A stretch of 64,000 nt of DNA, from NCBI RefSeq assembly GCF_029960785.1, contig NZ_JASBQE010000045.1, positions 1 through 64,000 of the forward strand, read 5' to 3'. Source of the DNA: Polyangium sp. 15x6 (lineage in GTDB: Bacteria > Myxococcota_A > Polyangia > Polyangiales > Polyangiaceae). Both the position numbers and the translations under genes were made by a program. The first letter of the stretch is position 1. The number at the start of each line of letters is the position of its first letter. This document shows positions 25,646 through 33,047 of this stretch, piece after piece. The notes below the pieces were generated by a model. It saw only the letters and a list, made by a program, of their open reading frames with translations. It did no database searches and was not told where the DNA came from.

Positions 25646-26560
25646 TCAGGCGCGGCCGAGCCGCGTAAGGCAAATGCGCAGGCCGTCCCGCAGGCTCCGC
25701 GCGGTGGTCAGGCCGCCCAGATCGACCCCCATGAGCGTCAGCGTCTGCGCGACCTGGGGCCCGATGCCCGTGAGCACGCAAAAGGAGCCGAGGAGCGAGG
25801 CCGCTTGGCTGAGCTTGACGAGGTGCGCTGCGGTCATGGTGTCGACGACCTCGACGCCCGTCAAATCGATGATGACCCCGCGTGTGCGCCGCTCGCCGAT
25901 ACGACCGAGCAGCCGCTCCGTCATGTCCGCCGCCCGCTGGCTATCGATGATCCCCACAATGGGCAGCGTGAGGACGTCGTCCCACAGCTCGAGGATGGGC
26001 ACGCTCATCTCGCGCAGGGCGCTGCGCTGCCGCTCGATGGTCGCGATCTTCTCCATGAGCTCGCGTTGCGTGGCCTCCAGCGCTCGAATGGCGCCTTCGC
26101 GCTCCTCGTTCGTGCGTATCTGATCTTCCAGGGTGCGGCGAAGGATCTGCTCGGTCTGCTTGCGCGCGACGATGTCACGGCATGTGCAAATCAGACCCCC
26201 GCTCGGCATGAGCGGGTTCGCAGGCAGTCTCGTGAGCGAGATCTCCAGGTCCACGGAATGGCCGGCGCGATGTCGCCCCCGGACCTCGCCCGACCATTTT
26301 CCGTGTTCTCCCAAGATGGGGAAGAGATCTCGTTCGATACGTGTCCTTTCGGCGTCGTCGTAGAGCAAACGCCATGTTTTGCCGATCAGCTCCTCGGGCT
26401 CGTAGCCCAATACCATGCCATGGGCGCGGTTCATGTACCAGTAGGTGTCACCTGCGAGGATGGACAGCCCCTCCATGGACACGTCCATGGCCAGCTTTTG
26501 CAGGTCGAATTCGTTCGTGATGGGGACCTCTTCGAGAGGGACGGGTCGAGTGGGGGCCAT
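25646..26560 (-). CDS. PAS-STAS protein, RsbR-like
   Basis: 304 residues: one PAS domain (about 15-130, with ILAGDTYWYMNRAHGMVLGY and GLICTCRDIVARK), a coiled-coil linker (RTNEEREGAIRALEATQREL), then an RsbR-type STAS domain with PILELWDDVLTLPIVGIIDS, DLTGVEVVDTMTAAHLVKL and VAQTLTLMGVDLGG. The VVDT threonine is kept. ATG 26560 has GGAGGAA about eight bases upstream. Its STAS domain closely resembles that of the gene at 23689, indicating paralogy. Its 5' side faces the sulfide locus and shares the intergenic region containing a GTTTCAC/GTGAAAC palindrome. Likely a stress-signalling scaffold. Confidence 0.8.
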   Translation of the reverse strand: MAPTRPVPLEEVPITNEFDLQKLAMDVSMEGLSILAGDTYWYMNRAHGMVLGYEPEELIGKTWRLLYDDAERTRIERDLFPILGEHGKWSGEVRGRHRAGHSVDLEISLTRLPANPLMPSGGLICTCRDIVARKQTEQILRRTLEDQIRTNEEREGAIRALEATQRELMEKIATIERQRSALREMSVPILELWDDVLTLPIVGIIDSQRAADMTERLLGRIGERRTRGVIIDLTGVEVVDTMTAAHLVKLSQAASLLGSFCVLTGIGPQVAQTLTLMGVDLGGLTTARSLRDGLRICLTRLGRA

Positions 26561-26681
26561 CAAACATTCCTCCAGGGGCTCGTCCGGGCGCCAAGGTGTC
26601 CCGGTCGAAGCGCCGGATGATACTTGCGAGCCACGCGGAAAACATGATTTTTGCGCTCTGCGCGCGCAGCCGTGGGGGGCG

Positions 26682-26700
26682 TGTTTCACGGCGTGAAACA
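26682..26700. promoter_or_regulatory. candidate activator site, palindrome TGTTTCACGGCGTGAAACA
   Basis: Perfect 8-bp arms around GGC. It sits about 60 bp upstream of the sigma54-type promoter of the persulfide dioxygenase gene. The GTGAAAC core recurs before the other two sigma54 promoters of the locus. Proposed binding site for the sigma54 activator encoded at 27718. Confidence 0.65.
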
Positions 26701-26749
26701 TGCCCCGCTGGCCCGCGGCTTCCAGGCCGGACTCCCGCGCTGCATGTGT

Positions 26750-26765
26750 TGGCCCGATCTTTGCT
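26750..26765 (+). promoter_or_regulatory. sigma54 -24/-12 promoter of the persulfide dioxygenase gene
   Basis: TGGCCCGATCTTTGCT matches the sigma54 consensus TGGCACGNNNNTTGCW at all fixed positions but one, with the required 10-nt gap between GG and GC. Transcription would start around 26776, leaving a very short leader before ATG 26781. Confidence 0.7.
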
Positions 26766-26780
26766 TTACAGCGTGGGGCC

Positions 26781-27686
26781 ATGTTTCACGTCGAGTCCTT
26801 CTTCGATCCCGCCACCTTCACGTTGACCTACGTGGTGTACGATCCGAACTCGAAGGACGCGGTGGTCATCGACTCGGTGCTCGATTACGAGCCCATGTCC
26901 TCCACGGTGAGCACGGCCTCGGTCGAAACGATCGCGGCGTTCCTCGAAAAGGCAGGCTTGACGCTGCACTGGACGCTCGAGACGCACGCCCACGCCGATC
27001 ACCTGACGGCCATGCCCTGGCTCAAGAAGCGCTTCGGCGGCCGCAGCGCCACCGGCGTGGGGATTCGCGAGGTGCAGAAGGTCTTCAAAACCGTGTTCGA
27101 CATGCCCCCGACGTTCCGCACCGACGGCAGCCAGTTCGACCTGCTCCTCGAAGACGGCCAGATCCTCGAAGCCGGCACCCTGCGCATCGAGGCGATCTCG
27201 ACGCCTGGCCACACGCCCGGCTGCGTGTCCTACCGCATCGGCGACGCGGTCTTCACCGGGGATGCCCTGTTCATCGAGGATTACGGCACGGGGCGCTGCG
27301 ATTTTCCCAAGGGCTCGGCCGACGTGCTTTATACGTCCATTCACGACAAGCTGTATGCCCTGCCCGACGAGACGCGTGTCTTCGTGGGCCACGATTACCA
27401 GCCCGGCGGCCGCCCGATGCGCGCCGAGACCACGATCGGGAGGTCCAAGCGGGAAAACGTGCACCTTCGCGCCGAGACCACGCGTCACGATTTCGTGGAG
27501 CTCCGCAATGCGCGGGACGCGACGCTCGCGGCGCCGCGTTTGCTCTGGCAGAGCGTGCAGGTGAACATCGACGCCGGGCGCCTGCCCGCCGAGCACGAGA
27601 ACGGCGTCCGGTACCTCCGCATCCCCCTGAACCTGCGCAAACCCGTGGACGACGACGGCGCGCGGCGGGACGTACGCGCGAGCTGA
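26781..27686 (+). CDS. persulfide dioxygenase-like metallo-beta-lactamase-fold protein (ETHE1/Blh type)
   Basis: 301 residues. The metal site THAHADHL (His 69, His 71, Asp 73, His 74) is followed by STPGHTPGC, TGDALFIEDYGTGRCDFP and VFVGHDYQPGG. The last two blocks are typical of the Blh/ETHE1 persulfide dioxygenases that oxidise glutathione persulfide to sulfite. ATG 26781 is preferred over 26700 because it gives the family's usual start just before strand 1 and lies right after the sigma54 promoter. It is first in a locus with a sigma54 activator, rhodanese, TauE/SafE transporter and SQR, which fits sulfide oxidation in the cytoplasm. Confidence 0.88.
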   Translation: MFHVESFFDPATFTLTYVVYDPNSKDAVVIDSVLDYEPMSSTVSTASVETIAAFLEKAGLTLHWTLETHAHADHLTAMPWLKKRFGGRSATGVGIREVQKVFKTVFDMPPTFRTDGSQFDLLLEDGQILEAGTLRIEAISTPGHTPGCVSYRIGDAVFTGDALFIEDYGTGRCDFPKGSADVLYTSIHDKLYALPDETRVFVGHDYQPGGRPMRAETTIGRSKRENVHLRAETTRHDFVELRNARDATLAAPRLLWQSVQVNIDAGRLPAEHENGVRYLRIPLNLRKPVDDDGARRDVRAS

Positions 27687-27717
27687 AACACGCGTTGCAA
27701 CATGTTACGTTGCGGGC

Positions 27718-29049
27718 GTGCCCCGCAAACCTCCCGCCACATCGACCGAGGACGTGATCGCCCGTGCCCTCGAGGCTGCCTCGGGGGCGGCCCTCGTGCT
27801 CGACGAGGAGCTCCGGGTCGTCCTCGCCACGCCCGCGGCGTCGGAGCTGCTCGGCGTCGACATCCCGCCCTTCGTCTCGGCGCCCAAGCTCCTGTGCGGT
27901 GAGTGCGAGAAACGCCCCGTGGCCGAGGCGCTCGTGGAGGGGCGGCCCGTGCAGGCCATTCTCCCGCCGCGCGGGCCAGGCAAGCGCCTCGTGCGTTTGC
28001 GCTCGCTCCCCGTGACGCAGGGGCGCGCGCGGGTGGGCACGCTGCTCTTGCTCGAAGACGCCGGTGAGTCCTTCGAGGAGGGCGAGGTCCTGTTTCACGG
28101 CATGTGGACGCAGGATCCGGCCATGAAGGCGATGTTTCGCGTGATCGAGCGCGTCGCGGGCGACGACGTGACGGTGCTCGTGCGCGGCGAGACGGGCGCG
28201 GGCAAGGAGCTCGTGGCGAGCGCCATTCACGCGCTCTCGGGCAGGCGCAAGGGTCCGTTCCGGGCCATCAATTGCGCGGCATTGCCTTCCCATTTGCTCG
28301 AGAGCGAGCTCTTCGGGCACGCGCGCGGGGCGTTCACCGGCGCCGTCCGCGACACGCCCGGGCACGTGCAGCTCGCGCATCGCGGCACGTTGTTCCTCGA
28401 CGAGATCGCGGAGATGCCGCTCGAGCTCCAGGCGAAGCTGCTCCGCGTGGTCGAGACGCGCACGGTCATTCCCGTGGGCGCGCGCGAGCCGATCCCCGTC
28501 GACGTGCGGTTCGTCTCGGCCACGCACCGCGCTTTGCGCAAAGAGGTCGAGGCGGGCCGCTTCCGCGCCGATCTCATGTACCGGCTCCGGGTCATCCCGG
28601 TGTTCATTCCGTCGCTGCGCGAGAGGCCCGACGACATCCCGCTCCTCGTCGAGAAATTCATGGCTCTCCGCAATGAGACCAGCCGGCGGCGAATCGATCG
28701 GGTCGCCCCTGCGGCCATGACCATTCTCCGGCGATACTCGTGGCCCGGGAACGTGCGCGAGCTGAAGAACGTGCTCGCGTATGCCTATGCGATGGGGGAC
28801 GGATCGACGCTCGTGCCGGCGGATTTGCCGCCCGAGCTGGTCGACCCGAACATCTTCGGCGCCGAGCAGGTCGCGCCGTCCGGGGCGCCCGCGGCGAGCG
28901 CCGAGCACCCGAATCCCGAGGCGCGAAGGATTCTGGAGGTGCTCGGCCGCACCGGGGGCAATCGCCAGCGCGCGGCGCAGATTCTCGGCATGAGCCGCGT
29001 GACCTTGTGGCGAAGGATGCGAGAGCTCGGCATCGCCGGGCCGACTTGA
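27718..29049 (+). CDS. fisR: sigma54-dependent activator, FisR-like sulfide/persulfide sensor
   Basis: 443 residues starting with GTG 27718. A PAS-like sensor domain (1-120) carries a CxxC pair, Cys 60 and Cys 63, in LLCGECEKRP. The AAA+ domain has Walker A GETGAGKE, the sigma54-contact loop GAFTGA, Walker B TLFLDEIAEMP and RPDDIPLL. A Fis-type HTH ends the protein (GNRQRAAQILGMSRVTLWRR). FisR of Cupriavidus activates sulfide-oxidation genes through cysteines in its sensor domain; location, domain order and the Cys pair make the same role likely here. The flanks carry GTTGCAACATG repeats (near 27694 and 29054), possibly for autoregulation. The symbol is by analogy. Confidence 0.8.
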   Translation: MPRKPPATSTEDVIARALEAASGAALVLDEELRVVLATPAASELLGVDIPPFVSAPKLLCGECEKRPVAEALVEGRPVQAILPPRGPGKRLVRLRSLPVTQGRARVGTLLLLEDAGESFEEGEVLFHGMWTQDPAMKAMFRVIERVAGDDVTVLVRGETGAGKELVASAIHALSGRRKGPFRAINCAALPSHLLESELFGHARGAFTGAVRDTPGHVQLAHRGTLFLDEIAEMPLELQAKLLRVVETRTVIPVGAREPIPVDVRFVSATHRALRKEVEAGRFRADLMYRLRVIPVFIPSLRERPDDIPLLVEKFMALRNETSRRRIDRVAPAAMTILRRYSWPGNVRELKNVLAYAYAMGDGSTLVPADLPPELVDPNIFGAEQVAPSGAPAASAEHPNPEARRILEVLGRTGGNRQRAAQILGMSRVTLWRRMRELGIAGPT

Positions 29050-29076
29050 ACGACGTTGCAACATGCGTCGCAGCGT

Positions 29077-29093
29077 GTTTCACGACGTTTCAG
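29077..29093. promoter_or_regulatory. candidate activator sites, GTTTCAC/GTTTCAG pair
   Basis: GTTTCAC (29077-29083) and GTTTCAG (29087-29093) are spaced exactly 10 bp apart, one helical turn, about 70 bp upstream of the rhodanese sigma54 promoter. A further GTGAAAC is at 29142. Confidence 0.6.
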
Positions 29094-29154
29094 AGAGCCC
29101 ACGCGTATCCTGAACAATCGAGGCTCTTGCGCGGTGTGCGCGTGAAACGGTGGG

Positions 29155-29170
29155 TGGCACCCCCCTTGCA
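29155..29170 (+). promoter_or_regulatory. sigma54 -24/-12 promoter of the rhodanese-exporter unit
   Basis: TGGCACCCCCCTTGCA matches the -24/-12 consensus at the conserved TGGCAC and TTGCA blocks with correct spacing. Transcription would begin near 29181, just before the AGGAGA ribosome site of the rhodanese gene at 29195. Confidence 0.8.
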
Positions 29171-29194
29171 GTGCGTCCCGCGAGGAGAGAGCCC

Positions 29195-29539
29195 ATGCCC
29201 ACGCTGTTCGAGAGGTCCACCCCGAACCCTGCTGGTTATCGTGAGGTCGCGCCGAGGGACGTCGCCGCGGCGATCCCCGGCGCGCGGCTGATCGACGTCC
29301 GCGATCCGGACGAGCTCCGCGGCGAGCTCGGTCACGTGGCCGGCGTCGAAAACGTCCCGCTCGCTCGATTGAACGTGGCCGCGCTCTCCAAAGACGAGCC
29401 GCTCGTGCTCGTATGTCGATCCGGCCGCCGCTCGGCGCAGGCCGCCGCGGCCCTCTCGGCGGCGGGGTGTCGCTGTATCATGAACATGACCGGAGGCATG
29501 ATCGCCTGGAACGAGGCGGGCCTGCCGGTCCAGCGCTGA
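29195..29539 (+). CDS. single-domain rhodanese
   Basis: 114 residues forming one rhodanese domain: ARLIDVRDPDELRGELGHV, then the active-site loop VCRSGRRSA with Cys 74, and the closing GGMIAWNEAGLPV. It transfers sulfane sulfur; in sulfide-oxidising loci it usually takes persulfide from glutathione persulfide to form thiosulfate with sulfite. ATG 29195 follows AGGAGA; the GTG at 29150 lies upstream of the promoter and is rejected. The next gene starts 10 bp downstream. A basic CRSGRR loop is typical of single-domain rhodaneses of this kind. Cytoplasmic. Confidence 0.88.
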   Translation: MPTLFERSTPNPAGYREVAPRDVAAAIPGARLIDVRDPDELRGELGHVAGVENVPLARLNVAALSKDEPLVLVCRSGRRSAQAAAALSAAGCRCIMNMTGGMIAWNEAGLPVQR

Positions 29540-29549
29540 GGGAAAAGCC

Positions 29550-30380
29550 ATGCTCGCCCTCGGCGCTGCGCTCGCGCTCGTGATTGGTGTCGTCCTCGGG
29601 ATGCTCGGCGGCGGAGGCGCCATTCTCATGCTGCCCATGCTCGTGTATCTGCTCCACGTCGAGCCGCGGGCCGCCATTGCCACGTCGCTCTTCGTGGTGG
29701 GCGTGACCGCGCTCGTGAGCCTCTTCTTCCACGCGCGGCGTGGCCACGTTCGTTATCGGGTCGGCGCGCTGTTCGGCGCCGCGGCGATGGCCGGCGCTTT
29801 CGTGGGCGGGCGGCTCGCGCATTTCGTCCCCGAGACGATCCTCCTCGTCGCGTTCGGCGCGACGATGGTGGGGTCGGCCGTCGTGATGCTGCGCGGGCGC
29901 GGCGAGGGCTCGGCGGAGCGGCGCGAACTCCGCGTCGAGCGCGCGCTCTTGCTGGGTGGCGCCGTGGGATGTTTTTCGGGCCTCGTCGGCGCGGGCGGCG
30001 GCTTTCTCATCGTGCCTGCGCTCGTGCTGTTCGGCGGGCTCGCCATGCGCGAGGCCGTCGCGACCTCGCTGTTCGTCATCACGCTCCAATCATTTGCCGG
30101 ATTCGCGGGGCACGTGGCGCACGCCCATCTCGATCCGGTCCTCGTCGCTACGGTCACCTCGTTCGCCGCCTTCGGCAGCGTGACGGGCGCGCTCCTTTGC
30201 AAGCGTGTATCCCCGGACGTCCTGCGCCGCGTGTTCGCGTGGCTCGTCGTCGCAATGGGGCTCTTCATGCTCGGAAAGCAGCTCCCGCTGCCGCTCCTCC
30301 TCGTCGTGGCCGCGCTCGCCCTCGGCGTGATCACGCGCCCGTTTGCCGGGGCATTGCCCGGTCGTCCCGCCGCAAGGTAA
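29550..30380 (+). CDS. TauE/SafE family transporter, probable sulfite/organosulfur exporter
   Basis: 276 residues with about eight transmembrane helices in two homologous halves, each with a Gly-rich motif (VLGMLGGGGAILMLP near the N-terminus and FSGLVGAGGGFLIVPAL in the middle) as in TauE/SafE proteins. The repeats carry an Ala-x-x-T-S-L-F signature twice (IATSLFVV, VATSLFVI). Members export sulfite, sulfoacetate or take up organic anions; its place directly after the rhodanese and within the sulfide locus suggests export of the sulfite or thiosulfate made there. ATG 29550 has AGGG upstream. Inner-membrane protein. Confidence 0.85.
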   Translation: MLALGAALALVIGVVLGMLGGGGAILMLPMLVYLLHVEPRAAIATSLFVVGVTALVSLFFHARRGHVRYRVGALFGAAAMAGAFVGGRLAHFVPETILLVAFGATMVGSAVVMLRGRGEGSAERRELRVERALLLGGAVGCFSGLVGAGGGFLIVPALVLFGGLAMREAVATSLFVITLQSFAGFAGHVAHAHLDPVLVATVTSFAAFGSVTGALLCKRVSPDVLRRVFAWLVVAMGLFMLGKQLPLPLLLVVAALALGVITRPFAGALPGRPAAR

Positions 30381-30443
30381 CATCCCAGGCCGCCGCGCTC
30401 CTCGGGGTCTCCCGGGTTTTGCGTGTCCGCAGAGCGTGTTCCG

Positions 30444-30471
30444 GTGAAACACCGTGAAACGCCCGTGAAAC
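30444..30471 (+). promoter_or_regulatory. three phased GTGAAAC sites upstream of the SQR promoter
   Basis: GTGAAAC occurs at 30444, 30454 and 30465, spacings of 10 and 11 bp, so all three face the same side of the helix. They lie about 75-100 bp upstream of the -24 element at 30545, a standard enhancer position for a sigma54 activator. Confidence 0.7.
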
Positions 30472-30544
30472 GGGTCTGGAACGTGCCAGGACGCGTGTTC
30501 GCGGGGCGCGCGTGTTCCAAGGCGCTGGCGCGTGGAGCGCGTGG

Positions 30545-30560
30545 TGGCATCTTGCTTGCT
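30545..30560 (+). promoter_or_regulatory. sigma54 -24/-12 promoter of the SQR gene
   Basis: TGGCATCTTGCTTGCT keeps TGGCA and TTGCT with a 10-nt GG-to-GC gap. It lies about 40 bp before the SQR start codon, leaving a leader of roughly 30 nt that contains the GGAAGAG ribosome site. Confidence 0.75.
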
Positions 30561-30601
30561 TCGCGCCGCGACGAACCGAACCCCTTGGAAGAGAAAACGA
30601 G

Positions 30602-31879
30602 ATGGCCACGACCACGCCCGCACCGACCTCCCCGAAAGCAAGCCACCCGCGATCCGAGGCCGCGGCGATCCCGGAGCTCGGGCGCGCGCGCGTCGTCATC
30701 ATCGGCGGCGGCACCGCCGGTATCTCCGTGGCCGCGCGGCTCGCGCGCGCCGGCGTGGAGGACATGGCGATCGTCGAGCCCTCCGAAAAACACTACTACC
30801 AGCCGCTCTGGACGCTGGTCGGCGCCGGCATCGTGAGCGCGGAGCAAACGGAGCGCGACGAGGCGGCCTACATCCCCGCGGGCGTCCGCTGGATCAAGGA
30901 CTTCGCGGAGGAGATCGATCCGGTCGCGCAAACCGTGCGCGTCCGCGGCGGCGGGCGGGTCGGCTACGATTTCCTGGTCGTCGCCCCGGGCATCCAGCTC
31001 GACTGGGACGCGGTCCCCGGGCTCAGGGAAGCGCTGAAGACCGACAGCGTGTCGAGCAATTACGATTTCCGCCTCGCGCCGAAGACCTGGCGCCTCATCG
31101 AGGCCTTCCGCAGCGGGACGGCGCTGTTCACGCACCCGGCGGGGCCGATCAAATGCGCGGGCGCGCCGCAGAAGATCGCGTATCTCGCCTGTGATCACTG
31201 GCGCAAGACGGGCGTGCTCGATCGATCGAAGGTGATGCTCGGCTCGGGGCAGAAGGCGATCTTCGGGGTCGCGGAGTACCGCGCGCTGCTCGAGAAGGTC
31301 GTCGAGCGCTACGGCATCCAGACGAAATTCGAGCGCAACCTGGTCGAGGTGCATCCGGACCGAAAGGAGGCGGTCTTCGCCGTCATGGGAGATCCGGCGG
31401 GCGCGCGGGAGACGATTCGCTACGACATGATGCACGTGGTGCCGCCGCAGAGCGCGCCCGATTTCATCAAGCGGAGCCCGATCGCGCACAAGGAGGGCCC
31501 GAACAAGGGCTGGGCCAAGGCCGACAAGCACACGATGCAGAACCCCGAGTACCCGAACGTCTTCGCGCTCGGCGACGCCTCGGAGCTGCCGACCTCGCGC
31601 ACGGGCGCGGCCATCCGCAAAGAGGCGCCGGTCCTCGTGGAGAACCTGCTCGCCGTCATGAATGGCAAGGAGCCCACAGCGAAATACGACGGTTATGCCT
31701 CGTGCCCACTCGTGACCTCGTACGATACGATGCTCCTCGCCGAGTTCGATTACAGCGGCAAACCCACGCCGTCGATCCCGATCATCGATACGATGCAGGA
31801 GCGGCACGACATGTACCTGCTCAAGCGGTACGGGCTGCCCTGGATGTACTGGAACCTGATGCTGCGCGGTCTGTCCTGA
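30602..31879 (+). CDS. sqr: sulfide:quinone oxidoreductase (type II-like)
   Basis: 425 residues. The FAD-binding start is VVIIGGGTAGISVAARLARAG; the ATP/FAD-binding GDASELPTSRTGAA lies near 324. The redox cysteines are Cys 185 in GPIKCAGAPQK and Cys 368 in GYASCPLV, the two-cysteine arrangement of type II (mitochondrial-like) enzymes. The C-terminus (YLLKRYGLPWMYWNLML) is the amphipathic membrane-binding helix. ATG 30602 lies after the sigma54 promoter, with a 30-residue Pro/Ser-rich extension before the Rossmann fold. It oxidises sulfide to persulfide and passes electrons to quinone, feeding the dioxygenase and rhodanese. Last gene of the locus, followed by a structured repeat. Confidence 0.9.
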   Translation: MATTTPAPTSPKASHPRSEAAAIPELGRARVVIIGGGTAGISVAARLARAGVEDMAIVEPSEKHYYQPLWTLVGAGIVSAEQTERDEAAYIPAGVRWIKDFAEEIDPVAQTVRVRGGGRVGYDFLVVAPGIQLDWDAVPGLREALKTDSVSSNYDFRLAPKTWRLIEAFRSGTALFTHPAGPIKCAGAPQKIAYLACDHWRKTGVLDRSKVMLGSGQKAIFGVAEYRALLEKVVERYGIQTKFERNLVEVHPDRKEAVFAVMGDPAGARETIRYDMMHVVPPQSAPDFIKRSPIAHKEGPNKGWAKADKHTMQNPEYPNVFALGDASELPTSRTGAAIRKEAPVLVENLLAVMNGKEPTAKYDGYASCPLVTSYDTMLLAEFDYSGKPTPSIPIIDTMQERHDMYLLKRYGLPWMYWNLMLRGLS

Positions 31880-31885
31880 ACCGTA

Positions 31886-32178
31886 GCGCCGGGGTTTCAC
31901 CCCGGGCCCGACCAGGGGCTGTCCGCCCCTGGACCCGGACCAGCGCAAGCGCTGGACCCGGGGTCGATGAACTGCGCGATGCGCAGTTCATCGAACAGGT
32001 CGAGGAACGACCCCTGCCAACCAAGACCGCCGCGCTGACCGTTCGACGGGCGACGCGGTCCAACGGGCCCGTTGGAAGAACTGCGCGGAGCGCAGTTCTT
32101 CCACCCTCGGTCCAGGCCGTGCCTGGTCCGGGTCGAGGGGCGGACAGCCCCCGCGGGGTCCGGGGCAGCGCCCCGGCG
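31886..32178. repeat. hairpin-mosaic repeat element, copy A
   Basis: About 290 bp made of consecutive hairpins: CCGGGG-TTTCA-CCCCGG, CCAGGGGC-TGTCC-GCCCCTGG, CCAGCGC-AA-GCGCTGG, GATGAACTGCGC/GCGCAGTTCATC, a spacer, then GGAAGAACTGCGC-type, CGAGGGGC/GCCCC-type and CCGGGG-CAGCG-CCCCGG hairpins in mirrored order. The whole element is therefore a loose inverted repeat. It fills the gap between the SQR gene and the convergent HAD gene. Copies B and C are at 34557 and 38510. Not coding: frames through it are shared nonsense peptides. Confidence 0.85.
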
Positions 32179-32191
32179 AGGCGGCTCCGGC

Positions 32192-32980
32192 TCACGCCGC
32201 CTTCTTGATGCGCGCGAGCGTCCCCCGGGCGAGGGCGTCCCGATCCACCTCGTCGAGCGACGTCACCACGAGGTCCGCGCCCGCCGCCCGCAAGAGCTCC
32301 TCGTCGCCGAGCCGCGCCACGCCGATCGCGCGCATCCCGCCAGCCTTCGCTGCCTGAACCCCCGACGTCGCGTCTTCCACCACGAGCGCCGCCTCGGGCC
32401 GCACGCCGAGCTCCTCCGCGGCCCCGAGGAAGATGTCCGGGTACGGTTTGCCCCTCGGGAACGTCCGACCACAGACGTTCGCGTCGAAGAGGTCGACGAG
32501 CGTCGTGCCCGGCTCTTTCCCGAGCGGATCCGGACGGATGCCCGGCATGGGCTCGGGCACGACGATCCGCGCGAGCAGCTCGTTCGCGTTCTTCGACGAC
32601 GACGCGACCGCCATCGGCAAGCCCATGTCGCGCGCGGCGAGCACGAACCGCAGCGCGTCCGGGAAGGCCTGGAACGCGCCTTCCCGGATGAGGCCCAGGA
32701 TCTTCGCTTGTTTCGCCGCGCCGTACTCCGCGGCGCGGGCCGCGGCGTCGGGGACGTCGAAGTACTCGAGCGCCGCGCGCGCCCCGTCCTCGCGAGGTTT
32801 GCCGGCGACGATCTCCTGGTAGACCGCGGTGTCGAAGCGGGCCGGCGTGTAGCGCGACCGCGCCGCGAGGTCCTTCCACGGGCCCCGCATGAGCTCCTCC
32901 AAGGTCTCCCGCCAGGCTCGCTCGTGTGGCGAATCGACGAGCACGCCATCCACGTCGAAGAGGATCCCCTCGAACGCCAT
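32192..32980 (-). CDS. HAD-superfamily hydrolase, beta-phosphoglucomutase-like
   Basis: 262 residues. Motif I is ILFDVDGVLVDS (nucleophile Asp 9, acid/base Asp 11); motif II is AVASSSKNANELL; motif III Lys is in RGKPYPDIFLGAAEELG; motif IV is ALVVEDATSGVQAAKAGG. The alpha-helical cap between motifs I and II places it in the subclass I HAD group with beta-phosphoglucomutase and phosphoglycolate phosphatase. Substrate cannot be decided. It is convergent with SQR across repeat copy A and lies 67 bp after the FIST gene on the same strand. Confidence 0.85.
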   Translation of the reverse strand: MAFEGILFDVDGVLVDSPHERAWRETLEELMRGPWKDLAARSRYTPARFDTAVYQEIVAGKPREDGARAALEYFDVPDAAARAAEYGAAKQAKILGLIREGAFQAFPDALRFVLAARDMGLPMAVASSSKNANELLARIVVPEPMPGIRPDPLGKEPGTTLVDLFDANVCGRTFPRGKPYPDIFLGAAEELGVRPEAALVVEDATSGVQAAKAGGMRAIGVARLGDEELLRAAGADLVVTSLDEVDRDALARGTLARIKKAA

Positions 32981-33047
32981 GCATGGGCAGATGGAGCCCC
33001 GAGGGGCCCACGGGAAGCCCCGCGGCGAGCTCGTGCCGAGGAGGCGA

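Noticed and set aside
31821..33011. Frames crossing the hairpin repeats (also near 34555 and 38510)
   Set aside because: The three copies produce the same RxGxxP-type nonsense peptides because the DNA repeats; structure explains the sequence better than coding.
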